From Alicyclobacillus acidocaldarius subsp. acidocaldarius Tc-4-1 (lineage in GTDB: Bacteria; Bacillota; Bacilli; Alicyclobacillales; Alicyclobacillaceae), in contig NC_017167.1 of NCBI RefSeq assembly GCF_000219875.1, forward strand, positions 2,999,361 through 3,063,360: 64,000 nucleotides of DNA. Reading direction: 5' to 3'. Shown piece after piece: positions 1 through 8,772 of the stretch (position 1 is the stretch's first letter; every line of letters begins with the position of its first letter). Made by a program: the position numbers and the translations under genes. The notes under the pieces are model-generated. The model did no database searches. It was given only the letters and a program-made list of their open reading frames with translations, and was not told the DNA's origin.

Positions 1-850
1 TGCAAATCAGCGCCGCCGTCACCACGATTGCAATGAGGCAAGCGGATGCGACGAACAGCACCTGGATGGATAGCCACTTCAGGAGTGCCCCATCGACCGC
101 GTATGAAACGAGCCCGAGCACGATGGCTGCGGTCCATAAAATGGACATCACGGACGCGAGCGAAGACCCGCGAAACCAAATCTGGATGAGCGAGATGGAC
201 TGAATGTTGACCCAGACGAAGGCCGCCATGCTGAGGGCCATCAGGCAGGCACACCATGCGACGTGCGGATAGAGCGGGATGAGGAGCCAAAACAACGTGC
301 CCAAGTACAGGCCGCCCAACAACAGATGCACCGACACGCGAAATCGGCTTGTGAACGTCAGCAGCAACATGCCCGCGAGCGATCCGGCCGCAGCCTGACG
401 AGGCCGGGATGTGGGAAGAACCAGGCTCGTGAACAGATACAGTGCCGCGACGATGGGGCAGGATGCCCAATAGGCGACCTTGGTGACGACGGGCGCCAAC
501 ACAAAACTCGCGACCATGCGCCCCACCTGGCTTGTTCCCTGGATCAGCGCGTTGGCCTGCTGCCAGGACTCCTCAGGAAGAAGTTGAGGGACCGCCGTAC
601 CCACGGCGGGGAAATACACGCCCTCCGTGAACGCCATTACGATGATGAAAGGCATCACGATCCAAAGGTCCGTGCGTGGAAACGAGACGGCCAAGGCGAC
701 GCCGGCAGCCATGAGGGCAGCCACCGGAGAAGCGCGGCGCATCACGGCCACGGCAGGACTGCGCTTGTTCCACCACGCGGACGACGCTGAACCGACGACC
801 CGCGGGATGGAGGTCAACGTCATCAAGAAGCCCGCGCCCTTGCGCTCCAT
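1..850 (-). pseudogene. MFS transporter, 5'-truncated and cut by the window edge
   Basis: The minus strand is open from an ATG at 850 to the left edge, about 283 residues with no stop. It encodes repeated hydrophobic helices and a segment (TEGVYFPAVGTAVPQLLPEE, then ANALIQG) typical of the region after transmembrane helix 4 in drug-efflux-like major facilitator proteins. The first residues (FLMTLTSIPRVVG) align by eye with helix 2, so helix 1 and part of helix 2 appear to be missing. An in-frame TGA lies two codons before the ATG and no Shine-Dalgarno sequence precedes it; the putative folD promoter overlaps this start. I infer a 5'-truncated remnant. A short functional protein is possible but unlikely. 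The substrate is unknown. Confidence 0.6.
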
Positions 851-868
851 GTTTCAGCTTGCTATATT
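840..868 (+). promoter_or_regulatory. Candidate sigma-A promoter of folD
   Basis: TTGCGC at 840-845 and TATATT at 863-868 are separated by 17 bp, placing transcription start near 875 and just upstream of the ZTP aptamer. The -35 box matches the consensus only moderately. Confidence 0.5.
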
Positions 869-930
869 CTCAGTGGAACCTTTCGAAATGGTGGGTTCTG
901 TTTGCCATGCCTTCACAATCGAAGATGTTC

Positions 931-1001
931 CGCTGTGCGACTGGCGGCTTAGCGTGGAGCACCACGAGGGAGCACAGCGATATCTGCCGACCGCCTGGGC
1001 C
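931..1001 (+). promoter_or_regulatory. ZTP (pfl-motif) riboswitch aptamer upstream of folD
   Basis: The folD leader shows the pfl/ZTP architecture. Stem P1 pairs CGCTGTGC (931-938) with GCACAGCG (972-979). A small hairpin pairs CGTGG (953-957) with CCACG (962-966). The conserved CTGGCGG block (941-947) can form a pseudoknot between GGCGG (943-947) and CCGCC (991-995), inside the hallmark CCGCCTGGGC stretch. ZTP/ZMP aptamers sense low 10-formyl-tetrahydrofolate and commonly control folD, which matches the gene downstream. The pseudoknot strand is also the 5' arm of a terminator, so ligand binding would favour read-through. Confidence 0.85.
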
Positions 1002-1030
1002 CGACGCACCCAGGCGGTCGTTTGCATTTT
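989..1030 (+). terminator. Rho-independent terminator, expression platform of the ZTP riboswitch
   Basis: GACCGCCTGGG (989-999) pairs perfectly with CCCAGGCGGTC (1009-1019) around a 9-nt loop and is followed by the T-rich tract GTTTGCATTTT. The 5' arm contains the CCGCC needed for the aptamer pseudoknot, so the two structures exclude each other. Confidence 0.85.
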
Positions 1031-1097
1031 CGCGAGAGGCCAACGCCGGCTAACCGACCCGCTCGTTACCAATGCTAATCCCAGGAGGTTGTCCGCC

Positions 1098-1955
1098 ATG
1101 CCGAAACCGTTGCTTGGCCGTCCCGTCGCCAAAGCGTTGTCCCACGATGTCAGGAAGACCGTGGAGACCTGGAAGTCGCGCGGCGTGCAGCCGAAACTCG
1201 TGACCCTGCTCGCCAATGACGATCACGCCGCGAGCGTGTACGCCAACCAAAAGAAGCGCATCGCGGAGCGGCTCGGCATCCAGTGCGACGTGATCGAGCT
1301 GCCGCAACAGTGCGAGACGGAGGCGATTGTGCGCGAAATTCAGGCGCTGAACGACGATCCGTCCGTCCACGGCATCATGATTGAGATGCCGCTCGCGCCT
1401 TCGGTCGACGTGCAGCGCGTGGTGGGCGCGATTCACGCCTTGAAGGATGTGGACGGACTGTCGCCGTGCCACTCCTTCGCCAAGCCGACGCCGGAAGCCG
1501 CACTCTACCCCGCGACGCCGCTCGCGTGCATCCGCCTGCTCAAACACTATGGCTACGAGCTCAAAGGTGCCGACGTCACGCTCGTCGGCTGCGGTCAGAC
1601 CGTCGGCATGCCGCTCTTGCACCTGCTCATCGCCGAAGGCGCGACCGTGGCCGCGTGCCACGAGCACACGCGCGATGTCCGCGCCCATTTGCGCGACAGC
1701 GAAATTGCCATCGTTGCAGTGGGAAAAGGCGGCCTGCTCGGCCCTGACATGGTGCACGAGGGCCTGACCGTCGTCGATGTGGGTATCTCGCAAGGGGAAA
1801 ACGGAGACGTGCAGGGCGATCTCGCGCCGGAAGCCGCGGCGAAGACGAAGGCCTACACGCCAACGCCCGGCGGCGTGGGCGCCGTCACCACGGTGCAAAT
1901 CTTCGCCAACCTCATGCACGCCATGGAGCTCCAGGAAGCCGCAGGCATGGTGTAA
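1098..1955 (+). CDS. folD: FolD: methylenetetrahydrofolate dehydrogenase / cyclohydrolase
   Basis: Bifunctional cytoplasmic enzyme that interconverts 5,10-methylene-, methenyl- and 10-formyl-tetrahydrofolate with NADP and supplies one-carbon units for purine and formyl-Met synthesis. The 285-residue protein has the usual length. Visible features are the catalytic YxxxK (YANQK), the substrate loop with VDGLSP, a C-terminal TPGGVGAVT motif and a Rossmann segment with VGCGQTVGMP, where most homologues have GRSxxVGxP. The ATG at 1098 follows AGGAGG at 1083-1088; the longer in-frame extension upstream runs through the riboswitch and is not coding. Control by the ZTP riboswitch fits the product. 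Confidence 0.93.
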   Translation: MPKPLLGRPVAKALSHDVRKTVETWKSRGVQPKLVTLLANDDHAASVYANQKKRIAERLGIQCDVIELPQQCETEAIVREIQALNDDPSVHGIMIEMPLAPSVDVQRVVGAIHALKDVDGLSPCHSFAKPTPEAALYPATPLACIRLLKHYGYELKGADVTLVGCGQTVGMPLLHLLIAEGATVAACHEHTRDVRAHLRDSEIAIVAVGKGGLLGPDMVHEGLTVVDVGISQGENGDVQGDLAPEAAAKTKAYTPTPGGVGAVTTVQIFANLMHAMELQEAAGMV

Positions 1956-2036
1956 TCGCCTCGGTGCCAGGTGCAGGGCCAACGCGGCCCTGAGAGCGAC
2001 CTGCCGATCTCGCCTGACACTTGGAAGCCTGGAAGC

Positions 2037-3067
2037 TCAGCGCGGAAAGATAAACCACCTCGTCACGTTCATGTGCACCCACGCGCCCGGGGACCAGCGA
2101 TGGCGATCCGCGTTCGGGACGTGAACTTCCCACACTTCGCCATCGTTCGTGCGAATCCAGCACGCGCTGTACGAGCCTTTGAAGGCGGATCGCACCACCT
2201 GCGCGTGCGCTTCGCGTTCGCTCGCAGGCTGAAGCTCGACATCCTTGGGGCGCACCACCACGGCCACCTCCGAACCATCAGACACGGCGGGATCGACGGG
2301 CAGAGCCGCGCCCGCCACCTCGATTCGGCCGTTTTGCACGGCGCGCGTCAACACGTTGGACTCCCCGATAAAGGAGGCCACGAAAAGCGTCCCAGGCTTT
2401 TCATAAACCTCTTCCGGCGTCCCGAACTGTTCGACGTTCCCCTCGTGCAGGACGAGCACCCGGTCCGCCACTTCCAGCGCCTCCTCCTGATCGTGTGTGA
2501 CAAATACGCTCGTCACGCCCATTTCATCGTGGACCTGGCGGACAAACGTCCTCAGTTCACGCCGAATCTGGGTGTCAATGGCGGCGAACGGTTCGTCAAA
2601 GAGGAGCACCTGCGGGCGAGGAGCCAGTGCCCGCGCCAAGGCCACGCGCTGCTGCTGCCCTCCCGAAAGCTCGTGCGGAAAGCGATTCGCATACGACTCC
2701 AGCCGCATGAACCGAAGGAGTTCCCTTACGCGCGCGTCCATCTCGTCCTTCGGAACCGGTTTTCCCTGAGGCCAAAGGATACGTTGTCATAAACGGTCAT
2801 GTGCTGAAACAGCGCGTAGTTCTGAAACACGAGCCCCACATTTCGCTTTTGAGGGGGCAGATCCGTGACCCGCTTGCCCCCAATCCACACATCGCCCTTG
2901 GTTGGACGTTCGAGTCCCGCGATGATGCGCAGGATGGTGGTCTTTCCGCTTCCGCTCGGACCCAGCAGTCCCACCATCTCTCCCTCGCGAATTTGGAAGG
3001 AGACCCCTCGGACGGATCGCGCGCCGCCTGGGTAGATTTTTTCAACGCCGACGAACTCAATGGTCAC
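2037..3067 (-). pseudogene. CysA-like sulfate/molybdate ABC transporter ATPase, frameshifted
   Basis: Two overlapping frames together give one ABC ATPase. The N-terminal part has Walker A (GPSGSGKTT), the Q-loop (VFQNYALF) and ends in nonsense after NVSFGLRE. The C-terminal part resumes with [11 protein letters not shown] and has the signature LSGGQQQR, Walker B (VLLFDEP), the H-loop (VTHDQEEA) and a TOBE-like regulatory tail. The frames join at the T4/A4 run 2760-2763; one extra A would restore [12 protein letters not shown]. The GTG at 3067 with GGGGGGAGG seven bases upstream is the likely start. It overlaps the end of the permease gene. A sequencing error cannot be excluded; as read, no full-length ATPase is made. 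Confidence 0.8.
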
Positions 3068-3866
3068 GCAGGTTCCTCCCCCCTGCACGCTTCAGGAATT
3101 GCAACAACAGGATGAGTGCAAACGAGGCCAGCGCCAAAAGGGCGGACACCGCATAGGCAGCCTGCATTTCGTTGTTGACGGAGGCCTGATACACGAACAG
3201 CGTCGCGGTCTCGGTCACCATGACGATGCTGCCAGACACCACGAGCACCGCCCCAAATTGACCCAATGAACGGGCCGTGGTGAGGGCCAATCCGTACAAG
3301 ATGCTCCACTTCAATTGGGGCAGCCACACGCGCCACAACGTCCGCCACGGCGATGCGCCGAGCACGTACGCAGCCTGTTCTTGCGTATCACCGATGGCGC
3401 AAATGGCTGGCACGGTTTCATGCACGATGAAGGGAAGCGTCACGAAGATGGTCGCGAGCACCATACCCGGAAAGGCAAATGCAACCTTCACATGGATGTG
3501 CAACAGGAATGCCCCGACGAGCGCGTTCGGCCCATACACGACGATGAGTGCCAACCCCGCGACGACCGGAGATACGGACAGCGGTAGTTCCACCAGCCAC
3601 TGCACCATCCACCAACCTGGTGCGCGTCTGGCAATCCAAAACGCCATAGGAAGGCCGAGCACCAGGTTGGCAAGCAGAGTCACCCCGGTGATTTCACCCG
3701 TCATTCGAAGCGCGAAGAGCGCCTCCTGCGAGGTCACGCTCTGCCAAAATGGGCCCCAGCCTCCGGCCAAGGCGCCTACGAGGACCGCGGCGAACGGAAC
3801 CCCCACCAGGAGCAACAGCCACACATACGCTATCGAAGTCCCGACAACCGTCCAAACCTTAGACAT
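3057..3866 (-). CDS. CysW/ModB-like ABC transporter permease
   Basis: Integral membrane subunit of a sulfate/molybdate-type importer, 269 residues with about six hydrophobic segments and a cytoplasmic loop ([20 protein letters not shown]) equivalent to the EAA motif that docks the ATPase. It lies directly upstream of the frameshifted ATPase gene and overlaps its start. No second permease (CysT) or substrate-binding protein is adjacent, although sulfate importers normally need both. No Shine-Dalgarno sequence precedes the ATG at 3866. A ModB-type homodimer would need no CysT, but the missing binding protein and the broken ATPase suggest a non-functional or partial system. Confidence 0.75.
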   Translation of the reverse strand: MSKVWTVVGTSIAYVWLLLLVGVPFAAVLVGALAGGWGPFWQSVTSQEALFALRMTGEITGVTLLANLVLGLPMAFWIARRAPGWWMVQWLVELPLSVSPVVAGLALIVVYGPNALVGAFLLHIHVKVAFAFPGMVLATIFVTLPFIVHETVPAICAIGDTQEQAAYVLGASPWRTLWRVWLPQLKWSILYGLALTTARSLGQFGAVLVVSGSIVMVTETATLFVYQASVNNEMQAAYAVSALLALASFALILLLQFLKRAGGRNLRDH

Positions 3867-3881
3867 GTCATTATGATGACA
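3866..3881. promoter_or_regulatory. Inverted repeat TGTCAT-N4-ATGACA at the cysW start
   Basis: A 16-bp inverted repeat (TGTCAT, TATG, ATGACA) overlaps the permease start codon; another ATGACA copy follows at 3884-3889. It lies between the divergent permease and merR genes, about 18 bp before the merR -35 box. It could be an operator, but nothing shows which protein would bind. Confidence 0.3.
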
Positions 3882-3898
3882 TCATGACAAGTTGCGCA

Positions 3899-3927
3899 TT
3901 GACGCTCACGTAATTTTTCAGTATATT
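3899..3927 (+). promoter_or_regulatory. Sigma-A promoter of the merR-acyl-CoA operon
   Basis: TTGACG (3899-3904) and TATATT (3922-3927) are separated by exactly 17 bp, close to consensus. Transcription would start near 3934, some 34 bp before the chosen merR start. Confidence 0.7.
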
Positions 3928-3967
3928 AAGCTCGAATTCGCGTCATCTCGCGGCGAGGTGCATGCTC

Positions 3968-4378
3968 ATGCGCCGCCAGTACTACACCATTCGCGATCTC
4001 GCCGACATGTTCGACATCACGCCGCGCACCCTGCGCCATTACGAGGACGTGGGCCTGCTGAATCCCGTGCGCCGAGGCGCAAAGCGCCTCTACAGCGAGC
4101 GGGATCGCGTCCGCCTGCAACTCATCCTGCGCGGGCGCCGCCTGGGATTTAGCCTGCCCGAGATCGCCGAGATGCTGGACCTGTACGACGCCGATCCGAC
4201 CGAAATCACGCAGCTGCGCGAAGTCATTCGGCGAGGCGACGAAAAACTGCGCCAAGTGGAACTCCAGATCTCCGAACTGGAGGCCCTTCGCGACGAGCTC
4301 GTCGCGATGCGGAGCCGCCTCCAACAAGCGCTGGACGAAAAGTTGAGACAGGCTCATCAGAAAGGGTGTGACGATTGA
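3968..4378 (+). CDS. MerR-family transcriptional regulator
   Basis: DNA-binding regulator of 136 residues. The N-terminal winged helix-turn-helix reads YYTIRDLADMFDITPRTLRH, then YEDVGLLNPVRR and the wing RLYSERDRVRLQLI; the C-terminal half (residues about 85-130) is a long dimerisation coiled coil ending without a metal-binding cysteine pair. It heads an operon with an acyl-CoA dehydrogenase and an acyl-CoA synthetase, the context of MerR-type regulators of fatty-acid or branched-chain acyl-CoA breakdown, so it probably regulates its own operon. GAGGTG at 3955-3960 is best placed for the ATG at 3968; an ATG at 3962 is also in frame. Its stop overlaps the next start (TGATG). Confidence 0.85.
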   Translation: MRRQYYTIRDLADMFDITPRTLRHYEDVGLLNPVRRGAKRLYSERDRVRLQLILRGRRLGFSLPEIAEMLDLYDADPTEITQLREVIRRGDEKLRQVELQISELEALRDELVAMRSRLQQALDEKLRQAHQKGCDD

Positions 4379-5970
4379 TGCGCGCGCTGTCGTACGCCTA
4401 CGGCACCAACCACTTCTCCCAGGATATTGTGCTCCAGGACATACTGCGCCACTTCTGGCCGCAATTCGAGGCGCACGAGGCCGATCTCACCCGTTTCGGC
4501 GCCATCGCCGGCCGCGAAGTGTACGAGACGGTGTACCACGTCGATCACGACGCCCCACCCGTCCTCGTCCAGCACAATCTCGACGGCAAGCGGATCGACC
4601 GCGCCCGCCTCTCCCCCTCCCACCTCGCCTTACTGAAAGCGCTTGCCTTCATCAACCGTCCGCCCTACGAAGGCGATTCCTGGCATCACCATTTCGCGTA
4701 CGGCTACCTCATCGGCGATCCCGGCCTGTATTGCGTCCTGACCATCACGAACCAGGTGGCGTATGCGATTCACAAGTATGCGCCGGAATTCGCGGAGTGG
4801 AAGGAAGCGCTCCTCTCCGGCCGGGCGTTTGGCGCCACGTGGATGACCGAAGTCCAGGGCGGGAGCGATCTCGGCGCCAATCAGACCACGGCCCGCTTCG
4901 ACGGCGAGGTGTGGCGGCTCTCGGGAGACAAGTACTTCGCGAGCGGGGCCGGCCTCACCGACTACGCCATCGCGACGGCGAGGCCCGAGGGCGCGCCGAG
5001 CGGCCCCAAAGGGCTCGCCCTTTTTCTCGTGCCGCGGCTGCGCAAGGATGGGAACCTCAATTTCCACGTGCGCCGACTCAAAGACAAGAGCGCAACGCGC
5101 GCCGTGCCCTCCGGCGAAGTGGAATTCGCCGACACCGAGGCCTTTCTCATCGGCGACAAACATCTCGGCATTTATTACACGCTCGAAAACCTGACCGTCT
5201 CCCGGCTGGCCAATGCCGCTGGTGCCATGGGCATCGTGCAGAAGGCCCTGCTCGAAGTCATGCAGCGCGTCCGCCACCGTCGCAGCTTCGGCCATGCCCT
5301 GCGCGATCACGCCCTCATCCGGCGCGATCTCACCGACTTTGCCGTCCGCCACGCCGGCGGGCTCGCGCTCACCTTTCAGGCCATTGACCTGTTTGATCAG
5401 GCGTGGCAGGAGCGCCCGCCGTACAGCCCGAAGTACCATCTTGCGCGGCTGTACACCCATCTGGCCAAAACGCGCACGGCGGATCACGCGGCTCACCTCA
5501 CCGCGATGGCCATGGAGCTGTTTGGCGGCCTCGGTTTTCTGGAGGAGTACGCCATCGCCCGCTGGCACCGCGAAGCCCTCATCACGCCGATTTGGGAAGG
5601 GCCGAGCAACATTCAGGCACTGGATTTCCTGGAGACTTTAATGAAACTCGGCAGTGTGGACGACGTGATCGACCGCATCGCGGCACCACTTTTGGGCCGC
5701 GGCGTACCGGGAGGGAACGATGCCGTGAAGCGCGTGCGCCAGGAGGTCGCGGCGTTGCGCGCGCTGCCCCGCCCTGAGGCGGAGTGGCAATCGAAGTCGG
5801 TTCTGCGCACCGTGGCAGATCTCGCGCAGGCGGCGAGCCTGTACCGGCTGGCCGAAACCGCAGGGGAACGGTACGAGAAGCTGGGACAGCTGTACCTGTC
5901 TCACTTCCTGGATGGCCAGGAGTATCCGTCCTGGGCGTTCTATGATTCGTCCGTTTGGGGGTGGATGTGA
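4378..5970 (+). CDS. Acyl-CoA dehydrogenase, AidB-like
   Basis: FAD-dependent oxidoreductase of 530 residues, longer than the usual 380-residue acyl-CoA dehydrogenases and in the size range of the AidB group. Visible are the flavin-contacting segment TWMTEVQGGSDLGANQT, the following SGDKYFAS, the helical C-terminal domain with RRSFG and the terminal motif ELFGGLGFLEEYAIARWHREA followed by TPIWEGPSNIQ. It probably oxidises a fatty or branched acyl-CoA; AidB itself binds DNA, so a dehydrogenase role is inference. Start and stop overlap merR (TGATG), implying translational coupling, and the acyl-CoA synthetase follows two bases later. Confidence 0.85.
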   Translation: MRALSYAYGTNHFSQDIVLQDILRHFWPQFEAHEADLTRFGAIAGREVYETVYHVDHDAPPVLVQHNLDGKRIDRARLSPSHLALLKALAFINRPPYEGDSWHHHFAYGYLIGDPGLYCVLTITNQVAYAIHKYAPEFAEWKEALLSGRAFGATWMTEVQGGSDLGANQTTARFDGEVWRLSGDKYFASGAGLTDYAIATARPEGAPSGPKGLALFLVPRLRKDGNLNFHVRRLKDKSATRAVPSGEVEFADTEAFLIGDKHLGIYYTLENLTVSRLANAAGAMGIVQKALLEVMQRVRHRRSFGHALRDHALIRRDLTDFAVRHAGGLALTFQAIDLFDQAWQERPPYSPKYHLARLYTHLAKTRTADHAAHLTAMAMELFGGLGFLEEYAIARWHREALITPIWEGPSNIQALDFLETLMKLGSVDDVIDRIAAPLLGRGVPGGNDAVKRVRQEVAALRALPRPEAEWQSKSVLRTVADLAQAASLYRLAETAGERYEKLGQLYLSHFLDGQEYPSWAFYDSSVWGWM

Positions 5971-5971
5971 G

Positions 5972-7552
5972 ATGCGCCGGGGTGTCATTCACGAAATCCT
6001 GTTCGACGCCGCGTGGCACCACGGCAACAAGGAGATCGTGAGCGGGGACGTGAGACTCACTTATGCAGAGTCCTGGGAGCGAGTGGTGAAGGCGGCACGC
6101 GCCTTGCGCCGAATGGGCATCAGGCGCGGAGAGGTATTGGGCATTCTTGATGTCAATTCGCATCAGGCGTTTGAACTGCAGTACGCAGCAAGCTTGCTGG
6201 GCGCCATCGCTCACCCGCTCAACTTTCGCTTGCCTCTCCATCACCTTGTGCACACAGTGCGGCAAGGACAAGACCGCATCCTCTTCGCCGGTCGCGCATT
6301 GCGTCCGACAGCCGAAGCGCTGCGACCACACGTATGTCATATCGTATGGCTTGGCACCGCCGATGCAAGCGATTCCACAGATTCGCACGCCGATTTCCAC
6401 TACGAAGATCTGTTATCTGGAGAGGAAGCAACTTCGACCCCTGATCCAGGCGTGACCGACGCAGATCCGTATTCGCTGCTTCACACCACGGGCACCACCG
6501 GCCGCCCGAAGGCCATGCGCTACCGCCACCGCGACATCGTTCAGGCGCCGTTGCAAATTGCGCACCATCTCGCCGTGCATGAGACGGGCGCGAAACTCAC
6601 GGCAGACGACGTGGTGATGCCTCTCATCCCATTCTTCCACATCCACGCCTGGGGCACGCCCATCTTCGCGCCCTACCTCGGCCTGAAACTGGTCCTGCCG
6701 GGCAAAGCGACGCCCGCAGAACAGATCCGACTCGTTCAATCGGAAGGCGTCACCTGGTCGAACATGGTGCCGACCCAACTCCTGATGTTGCTCGACGCCA
6801 TGCGCAATGAGGGCGAAAACGCGCTTCGGCTCAAGGTCTTGACCGGCGGATCGCAGTTGCCCATGGGCCTTGCCTCGCGGGCTTACGAAGCGGGCGTCCG
6901 CTACTCCGTGATCTACGGCGGATCGGACCAGCTCTGCGCAGCCATGACGGTGAGCGCGCACGTCCCGGGCTCACGGGAGAATCTCGAGGCGCTCTCGAGT
7001 CGGCTCGCCCCGATTCCCATGGTGCGGATGTCCATCCGCGGCCAAGACGGCGGCGCGCTGCCCGCGGACGGCCACTCGGTGGGCGAACTGTGGGTAGAAA
7101 GCCCCTGGCTTCCGGATGGCTATGTGGACGACGAGGCCGCGACACAACAGGCCTACGTGGATGGCTGGTTTCGCACGGGCGATCTCGCTGTCGCACACCC
7201 GGATTGCACCTTCTCGGTCGTCGATCGCGTCAAGGATGCCGTCAAGAGCGGCGGCGAATGGATCATTCCAAGCGTGATTGAATCGGTGATCTCAGAAATC
7301 CACGGCGTGCGGATGGCTGCCATGATCGGGCGCCCGGACGAGCGCTGGGGAGAGCGGCCCGTGGCCATCCTTGCCGCAGATGAGCAGCTCGACGCATCGG
7401 CGGTCGAGGCGCACCTGGCGAAGGCGGTGGAGGACGGGCGCCTAGCGCGCTTCTGGCTCCCGGACGCGATTCACATCGTGCAGGATCTCCCGCTCACGAG
7501 CGCGGGCAAGGTCGATAAAGTGGCGCTCCGCGCGATGTTCGCCCCCACCTGA
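5972..7552 (+). CDS. AMP-forming acyl-CoA synthetase
   Basis: Member of the ANL superfamily, 526 residues, which activates a carboxylic acid with ATP and CoA through an acyl-adenylate. The P-loop-like A3 motif reads LLHTTGTTGRPKAM; FFHIHAWG, the A5-type YGGSDQ, the A7 motif WFRTGDLA, the hinge VDRVKDAVKSGGEWI and the catalytic lysine context PLTSAGKVDK are all present. GTG-rich leader sequence GGGGGTGG precedes the ATG at 5972. With the upstream dehydrogenase and MerR regulator it forms a probable acid-degradation operon: activation, then oxidation. The chain length of the substrate cannot be read from the sequence. Confidence 0.88.
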   Translation: MRRGVIHEILFDAAWHHGNKEIVSGDVRLTYAESWERVVKAARALRRMGIRRGEVLGILDVNSHQAFELQYAASLLGAIAHPLNFRLPLHHLVHTVRQGQDRILFAGRALRPTAEALRPHVCHIVWLGTADASDSTDSHADFHYEDLLSGEEATSTPDPGVTDADPYSLLHTTGTTGRPKAMRYRHRDIVQAPLQIAHHLAVHETGAKLTADDVVMPLIPFFHIHAWGTPIFAPYLGLKLVLPGKATPAEQIRLVQSEGVTWSNMVPTQLLMLLDAMRNEGENALRLKVLTGGSQLPMGLASRAYEAGVRYSVIYGGSDQLCAAMTVSAHVPGSRENLEALSSRLAPIPMVRMSIRGQDGGALPADGHSVGELWVESPWLPDGYVDDEAATQQAYVDGWFRTGDLAVAHPDCTFSVVDRVKDAVKSGGEWIIPSVIESVISEIHGVRMAAMIGRPDERWGERPVAILAADEQLDASAVEAHLAKAVEDGRLARFWLPDAIHIVQDLPLTSAGKVDKVALRAMFAPT

Positions 7553-7560
7553 ACCCTTGC

Positions 7561-7593
7561 GGGTCCGGGCTTGCCGAGCGCTAGCCCGGGCCC
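7561..7593. terminator. Hairpin between convergent acs and bioB, possible bidirectional terminator
   Basis: GGGTCCGGGCT (7561-7571) pairs with AGCCCGGGCCC (7583-7593), allowing one G-T pair. There is no clear T tract on either side, so terminator function is uncertain. Confidence 0.4.
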
Positions 7594-7628
7594 CGTGTTC
7601 GCGTGGAACGCGCACAACGTCCTCCGAC

Positions 7629-8657
7629 CTACAACGCGCATTCTTCAATCTCAAACCCGAGGTCTTCAATCATCGCCCAGTCCTCCGTCGGCGCCTGCCC
7701 GGGCGTCGTCAGATAGTCCCCGACGAAGATGGAGTTGGCCGGGTACAGGCCAAGCACCTGCAGGCTGCGCAGGTTGCGTTCGCGCCCGCCCGCGATGCGG
7801 ATCTCCTTCGACGGATTCACGAAGCGCATCATGCAGAGAAGCTTCAGGCACCGCCGCGGATTCAGGGTCTCCATGCCTTCGAGCGGCGTGCCCGGGATGG
7901 GATTCAGGAAGTTGCACGGGATAGAGTCGGCGTCCAACTCCTTCAGCGCAAACGCCATGTCCACTGCCTCTTCATCCGATTCGCCCATGCCGAAGATGAC
8001 CCCCGAACACGGCGAGATGCCCGCCTCTTTCACGCGCTCCAGGGTCTGGACGCGATCGTCATAGGTGTGGGTGGTGCAGATGTCGGCATATCGATCTCGG
8101 CTCGTGTTCAAGTTGTGATTGTAGCGGTGCACCCCGGCCCGGGCGAGCCTCTCCGCCTGGCCGGGCGTCAGGAGCCCGAGGCAGCAGCAGATCTTGAGTC
8201 TCGTGGTGGCCCGGATTTCCTCCACGGCCTCGGCGATGCGCTCAACCTCCCGATCCGACGGCCGCCTGCCGCTGATGACAATGCAATAGGTGCCGGCCTT
8301 GCGGCGCTCGGCTTCGCGCGCGCCAGCGATGATGTCCTCTTTCGAGACCAGCGGATACTTGGCCACTGGGGCCTTGGAGATGGCGGACTGAGAGCAGTAC
8401 GCGCAGTCCTCGGGGCACATCTTCGACTTGGCGTTGATAATCATGTTGAGCTTGACCTTCCTGCCGAAGTAGCGCATGCGGATCAGGAAGGCGGCGGCGA
8501 GGAGATCCAGGAGTTCGTCGTCGCTCGAGCGCAGAATGTCGAGGGCTTCTTGGCGCGTCACGGCTCGACCGTCGAGGACGCGCTGGGCGAGAGACGCCCA
8601 TCGGCTGGGATACACGCGCAGATCGATCACGGCCATCGCTCCCATCGTCAACCTCAT
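7629..8657 (-). CDS. bioB: Biotin synthase BioB
   Basis: Radical-SAM enzyme that inserts sulfur into dethiobiotin to form biotin. The 342-residue protein carries the SAM-cluster motif CPEDCAYC (Cys81, Cys85, Cys88), then YCSQS and the conserved segments YNHNLNTS, CSGVIFGMGE, IPCNFLNPIPGTP and IRIAGGRE that bind SAM, substrate and the [2Fe-2S] cluster. No other bio gene is adjacent. The start is uncertain: ATGs at 8657, 8645 and 8636 are all in frame and none has an ideal ribosome site. GTTAACC just upstream resembles one half of a BirA-type operator, but I do not see the second half. Confidence 0.93.
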   Translation of the reverse strand: MRLTMGAMAVIDLRVYPSRWASLAQRVLDGRAVTRQEALDILRSSDDELLDLLAAAFLIRMRYFGRKVKLNMIINAKSKMCPEDCAYCSQSAISKAPVAKYPLVSKEDIIAGAREAERRKAGTYCIVISGRRPSDREVERIAEAVEEIRATTRLKICCCLGLLTPGQAERLARAGVHRYNHNLNTSRDRYADICTTHTYDDRVQTLERVKEAGISPCSGVIFGMGESDEEAVDMAFALKELDADSIPCNFLNPIPGTPLEGMETLNPRRCLKLLCMMRFVNPSKEIRIAGGRERNLRSLQVLGLYPANSIFVGDYLTTPGQAPTEDWAMIEDLGFEIEECAL

Positions 8658-8772
8658 GATGATACTAGGTTAACATAAAGCGCCGGCCGCGGATACCGTG
8701 ATGTGCGGACGGTGCTCCGAATCTACTTCGGCTGCCGCACAGCGGAGGCCCGGCCGCCGGGCCCTTGACGCG

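Noticed and set aside
263-790. 175-codon plus-strand frame near the left edge
   Set aside because: Shadow of the truncated MFS gene, which is hydrophobic and family-like on the minus strand.
1050-1982. 310-codon minus-strand frame opposite folD
   Set aside because: Antisense shadow of a confidently identified gene; no motif seen.
1974-1992. CAGGGCC/GGCCCTG hairpin after folD as a terminator
   Set aside because: Only a 7-bp stem and no T tract; too weak to list as a feature.
8650-8685. BirA (biotin) operator upstream of bioB
   Set aside because: Only one GTTAACC half-site is visible; the required second half at the usual distance is missing.
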